A DNA stretch of 64,000 nt from Brassica napus (lineage: Eukaryota > Streptophyta > Magnoliopsida > Brassicales > Brassicaceae), in assembly GCF_020379485.1 (NCBI RefSeq), contig NC_063450.1, positions 44,048,681 to 44,112,680 on the forward strand, given 5' to 3'. The notes under the pieces are model-generated. The model had not been told where the DNA came from, did not search any database, and saw nothing but the letters and a program-made list of their open reading frames with translations. Shown here piece after piece: positions 61,543 through 64,000 of this stretch. The stretch's first letter is position 1. Each line of letters begins with the position of its first letter. Made by a program: the position numbers and the translations under genes.

Positions 61543-62140
61543 TTAATTCTTCGAAACTCTTCCTGCAAAAAAATGTGATCAAACAGTCAATAGTTTTTCA
61601 AAATTGAATAAAGAAGAACAACAATTTCAAATATTGAAACTTACCAGACTGAAACATCACCGCCAAACCAAACAAGAGTAGTGCAGCGACCATTACACAG
61701 ACGCGCAACGCAAAGCCATTTCTAAGCACTGCATTCTTCTTAGATAACTCACACACCACCTTTTGTAGCTTCATCAGCTTCTGGTCACACTCAAATGCTT
61801 GCTCCTTCACCAGCCTAAGCTGTGTCTGAACGTCTCTGAGCTCCTCCGTAACAGCTACTTCCCACCACTTCCAGATGTGGCAGTCCCCATAGTTTACATT
61901 CTCGCACGTCAGATACAAGCGCCCTGGATCTTTACGCGTGTAAGATGTTGCAACTACTGCATCAGAACCACAGTAGCATGTCGAAGGCATTCCATCATCA
62001 GCTTCGTCTCCATACACTTGATGCAAGATCCTGCTGTCATCTTCATCCTTGTACAGTTCACATTCTGCTTCAAGAAGGGACGTCATGTCAAGCGACTCTG
62101 CTGAAGAAGAAGGCTGTGTATACGAATAATCTTGCCCCAT
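61543..62140 (-). CDS. GRF zinc-finger, coiled-coil, C-terminal membrane-anchor protein
   Basis: Two exons: 61645-62140 and 61543-61562, joined by a GTAAGT...TGCAG intron; 171 aa ending MFQSGRVSKN. The start is the ATG at 62140 (MGQDYSYTQPSSSAESLD). A GRF-type zinc finger spans ~residues 57-95 (CYCGSDAVVATSYTRKDPGR, then LYLTCENVNYGDCHIWKWWE). A coiled coil follows (LRDVQTQLRLVKEQAFECDQ, KLMKLQKVVCELSKKN), then a hydrophobic helix (VCVMVAALLLFGLAVMF) near the C-terminus. Brassicaceae genomes hold many such At4g04775-like proteins; GRF fingers in other proteins bind single-stranded nucleic acid. It lies inside the Harbinger termini, in the same orientation as ORF1 and the transposase, with an open frame. 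Its role in transposition is unproven. Confidence 0.75.
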
Positions 62141-62768
62141 TATGTCTCTGTAAACATGAAAGAAATCATGTAAGATTAAGCGAGGAAGATAAAGTGAGGA
62201 AGAAATCAAAGATCATTAGGGTAAGAACTGATTTAAGAAAACAAGACAAATTGTTTGAAACGAAAATCGTTTTCAAACTCAAACTACAAACCGATCTAAA
62301 ACCCCCTTCTTTGAAACCCTAATTTCAAACGACCTGAAACCCCAAATCGATTGAAAACCCCCATCTTTGAAACCCTAATTTCAAACGTTTTTGTCCACAA
62401 ATCGATTGAAGACACAAATCAGAACCCTAATTTCAGAGGAAAACAACATGTAACCTAATCTAAATCGAAAAAACAGCAAAAGAAAGCTTCAATTTACCTT
62501 CATCAAAATCGATTGGAAATCGCCTTTTCTCGACAGCTTTCTTTTTTTTTCTCTCATTCGTCGAAAATGAATTTTTTTTTCCGTCTACACCAAAGACGAA
62601 TGAATCTTCCGTCAATACCCACCTGCCACGTCGCCCAAGGTTCAGCTCCCTCGACCCCTTACTTACGGGTTGATCCTTAGATAATTATGCTGAAATATAG
62701 TTTTTATATTACCATTAACTTTGGTAATGACCCTTAGGAATCGCTAAGGGCTTCCGTTGCGGTTGGTC

Positions 62769-62890
62769 TAAGGGTTGGTCTAAAAAGAGCATCTCTTTAA
62801 AATCTCTCTTCCTATAGTTTCTCTCTCACTCTTAAACGCTTCCTCTTTCTTTCCATGTCGTTTAGTGTGAAGAAGAAGCATTATTCTCTC
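62769..62890. other. Short spacer between Harbinger and hAT-like elements
   Basis: Contains the duplicated GGTTGGTC-TAA next to the Harbinger right end. A CT-rich stretch with an ATG at 62854 follows; its frame is interrupted by the neighbouring element, so no gene is called. Confidence 0.35.
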
Positions 62891-63710
62891 TAGGCCTGGG
62901 CATTTTAACCTGGACCCGAAGACCCGAACCGGAACCGACCCAAAAATATCCGATCCGGAACCTGACCGAAAATTTACAAGTACCTTTTAGGTCTAAATTT
63001 TTTTTACCCGAAAGAACCGGAACCGAAAAGGAACCGATCCGAATAGACCCAGACCCGAAAAGAACCGACCCGAATAGACCCGACCCGATAAGAACCGATT
63101 TGTACCCGACTTAAAAACATGTATATCTAAAACTATGATGTTTTTATGTTCTATTTTATATATATTATTTTATGATTTAGTTAAAATATATTTTGTTAAC
63201 AACATTTGTTATTATTTTTTAACTTTTTAAAAGTAATATAAAACTTTAAAATGTAAAATTTAGAGTTTTAAAATGTTTTATTTTAATTATTAATAGTTTT
63301 ATTTAAGTTGTTTTGTAAAATTTTAGATATATATGACAAATATTCAACTAAAGTTGATGGAATTGAGTATATCATGTTCTTTTCAGATCCTAAATACCCG
63401 AACCCGACCCGGACCCGATATGGACCCGAAAAATAACGGGTATTTTATGAGTATTTTAATTATAGACCCGAACCGATCCAGACCCGAGAAGAACCGACCC
63501 GAACCCGAACGAAAATTTCTAAGTACCTATTAGATCTAAATATTTAGGACCCGAAAAGACCCGGACCCGAAAAGAACCGGCCTGAACACGAAAGAAACCG
63601 GCCCGAACCCGGCCCGAAGACCCGGACCCTAAAAGAACCGGCCTGAACACGAAAGAAACCGGCCCGAACCCGGCCCGAACCCGGCCCGAAGACCCGAACG
63701 CCCAAGCCTA
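62891..63710. mobile_element. Non-autonomous hAT-like element with CGAACC repeats, perfect 8-bp TSD
   Basis: The termini TAGGCCTGGGC and GCCCAAGCCTA are inverted repeats. Flanking octamers ATTCTCTC at 62883-62890 and 63711-63718 are identical. Subterminal regions consist of GACCCGAACCGG-like repeats, with an internal ~70-bp tandem duplication in the right arm (about 63549-63690). 820 bp, non-coding. Its end sequence matches that of the element at 41646, so they belong to one family. Confidence 0.8.
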
Positions 63711-63718
63711 ATTCTCTC

Positions 63719-63928
63719 CTTGGGTTTTTTCAGAAACAGAGTCGCTCACTCGCTCAAAGGTAAAAACAATGTCACTCACTCCATCTTCTCTCCTGATACA
63801 GTGAAACAAAAAGGTTGATTTTTTTTCTCATCCCCTTCACATCTTTCTCGCGAAGCCGCGATTTTGGGTGAATATTATGTAGAAATATTATGTCCTTTTT
63901 TTTTTTATCTTCATCGCAAAGTCTCTCC
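63719..63928. other. Unassigned spacer before the MEB-flank copy
   Basis: T-rich sequence with no recognised gene. The identity to the MEB 3' flank starts abruptly at 63929 after TCTCTCC, marking a duplication breakpoint. Confidence 0.4.
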
Positions 63929-64000
63929 GGACTTTTGTAAAAGGTTTTTATTTGATAATGGAGTATCTCTTTGAGTTTAGTTGAGTGTGTACACATAGAA
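63929..64000 (+). repeat. Near-perfect copy of the MEB 3' flank at the window edge
   Basis: Seventy-two bases identical to 53972-54043 except one (ACACATAG for ACAAATAG). It runs to the end of the window and may continue. Same orientation as the MEB gene. Confidence 0.9.

Larger units (their letters stand above)
58047..62768 (-). mobile_element. PIF/Harbinger DNA transposon, ~4.7 kb, TAA target duplication
   Basis: The left terminus GAGCATCCATAATGG and the right terminus read inward GACCAACCGCAACGG agree at 10 of 15 positions. Both are preceded by TAA (58044-58046; 62769-62771), the 3-bp target duplication expected for this superfamily. A second GGTTGGTC-TAA immediately outside (62773-62783) leaves the right border uncertain by 12 bp. 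Subterminal blocks TAAGGATCCGAACC (left) and TAAGGATCAACCCG (right, inverted) also match. Inside, all on the minus strand, lie a DDE transposase, a Myb-like ORF1 and a GRF zinc-finger gene. Confidence 0.7.

Noticed and set aside
62854..62890. ATG followed by an open frame (MSFSVKKKHYS) before the hAT-like element
   Set aside because: The frame is cut by the element and does not resume with a recognisable protein after it.

Overview
The window is plant nuclear DNA, almost certainly from a Brassicaceae species and probably from the Brassica/Raphanus/Eutrema side of the family. Genes have GT-AG introns, the background is AT-rich, and SINE, hAT, Harbinger and copia remnants fill the gaps. Gene content and order match Arabidopsis thaliana chromosome 5 around At5g24290-At5g24380, read from the high-numbered to the low-numbered locus. 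Orthology is inferred from recalled protein families and colinearity; no database was searched. Exon boundaries were placed by hand from splice sites and reading phase, and each complete model closes on a multiple of three.

Layout. 1-1103 (-): 5' half of a YSL2-type metal-nicotianamine transporter, cut by the window edge. 1626-3255: three MITE-like elements. 3877-5080 (-): F-box/DUF295 gene with one frameshift. 5569-6408: non-autonomous hAT element with a perfect 8-bp target duplication. 6744-9798 (-): IRE1B, the ER-stress sensor kinase/RNase. 10904-20123 (-): MIP2, a giant Sec39-domain vesicle-tethering protein (2372 aa, 12 coding exons). 20963-22432 (+): ATXR6, a PHD-SET histone H3K27 monomethyltransferase, head to head with MIP2. 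22.4-32.3 kb: gene-empty block with a SINE, a hAT element and a ~620-bp unit present three times. 32329-34940 (+): WD40-repeat protein. 35574-36723 (-): PTAC7. 37123-37347 (+): small secreted proline-rich peptide. 37.7-42.3 kb: nested transposons, including a long inverted repeat split by a retroposon. 42836-44457 (-): ABIL3 (SCAR/WAVE complex). 45904-46157: SINE. 46877-50364 (-): soluble starch synthase 1. 51665-53861 (+): MEB-type ER-body membrane protein gene with one in-frame TGA.

54-64 kb is transposon territory: a decayed second copy of the MEB 3' end, a copia 3' terminus, a 4.7-kb PIF/Harbinger element (transposase with two in-frame TGA codons, a Myb-like ORF1, and a GRF zinc-finger membrane protein gene lying inside the same termini), a hAT-like element, and at the right edge a 72-bp near-perfect copy of the MEB 3' flank.

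The host genes are ordinary euchromatic housekeeping or regulatory loci with no shared pathway, although IRE1B, MIP2 and MEB all act at the ER. The unusual content is structural: nested and segmentally copied transposons, the three-gene Harbinger element, and the damaged, repeatedly copied MEB locus.
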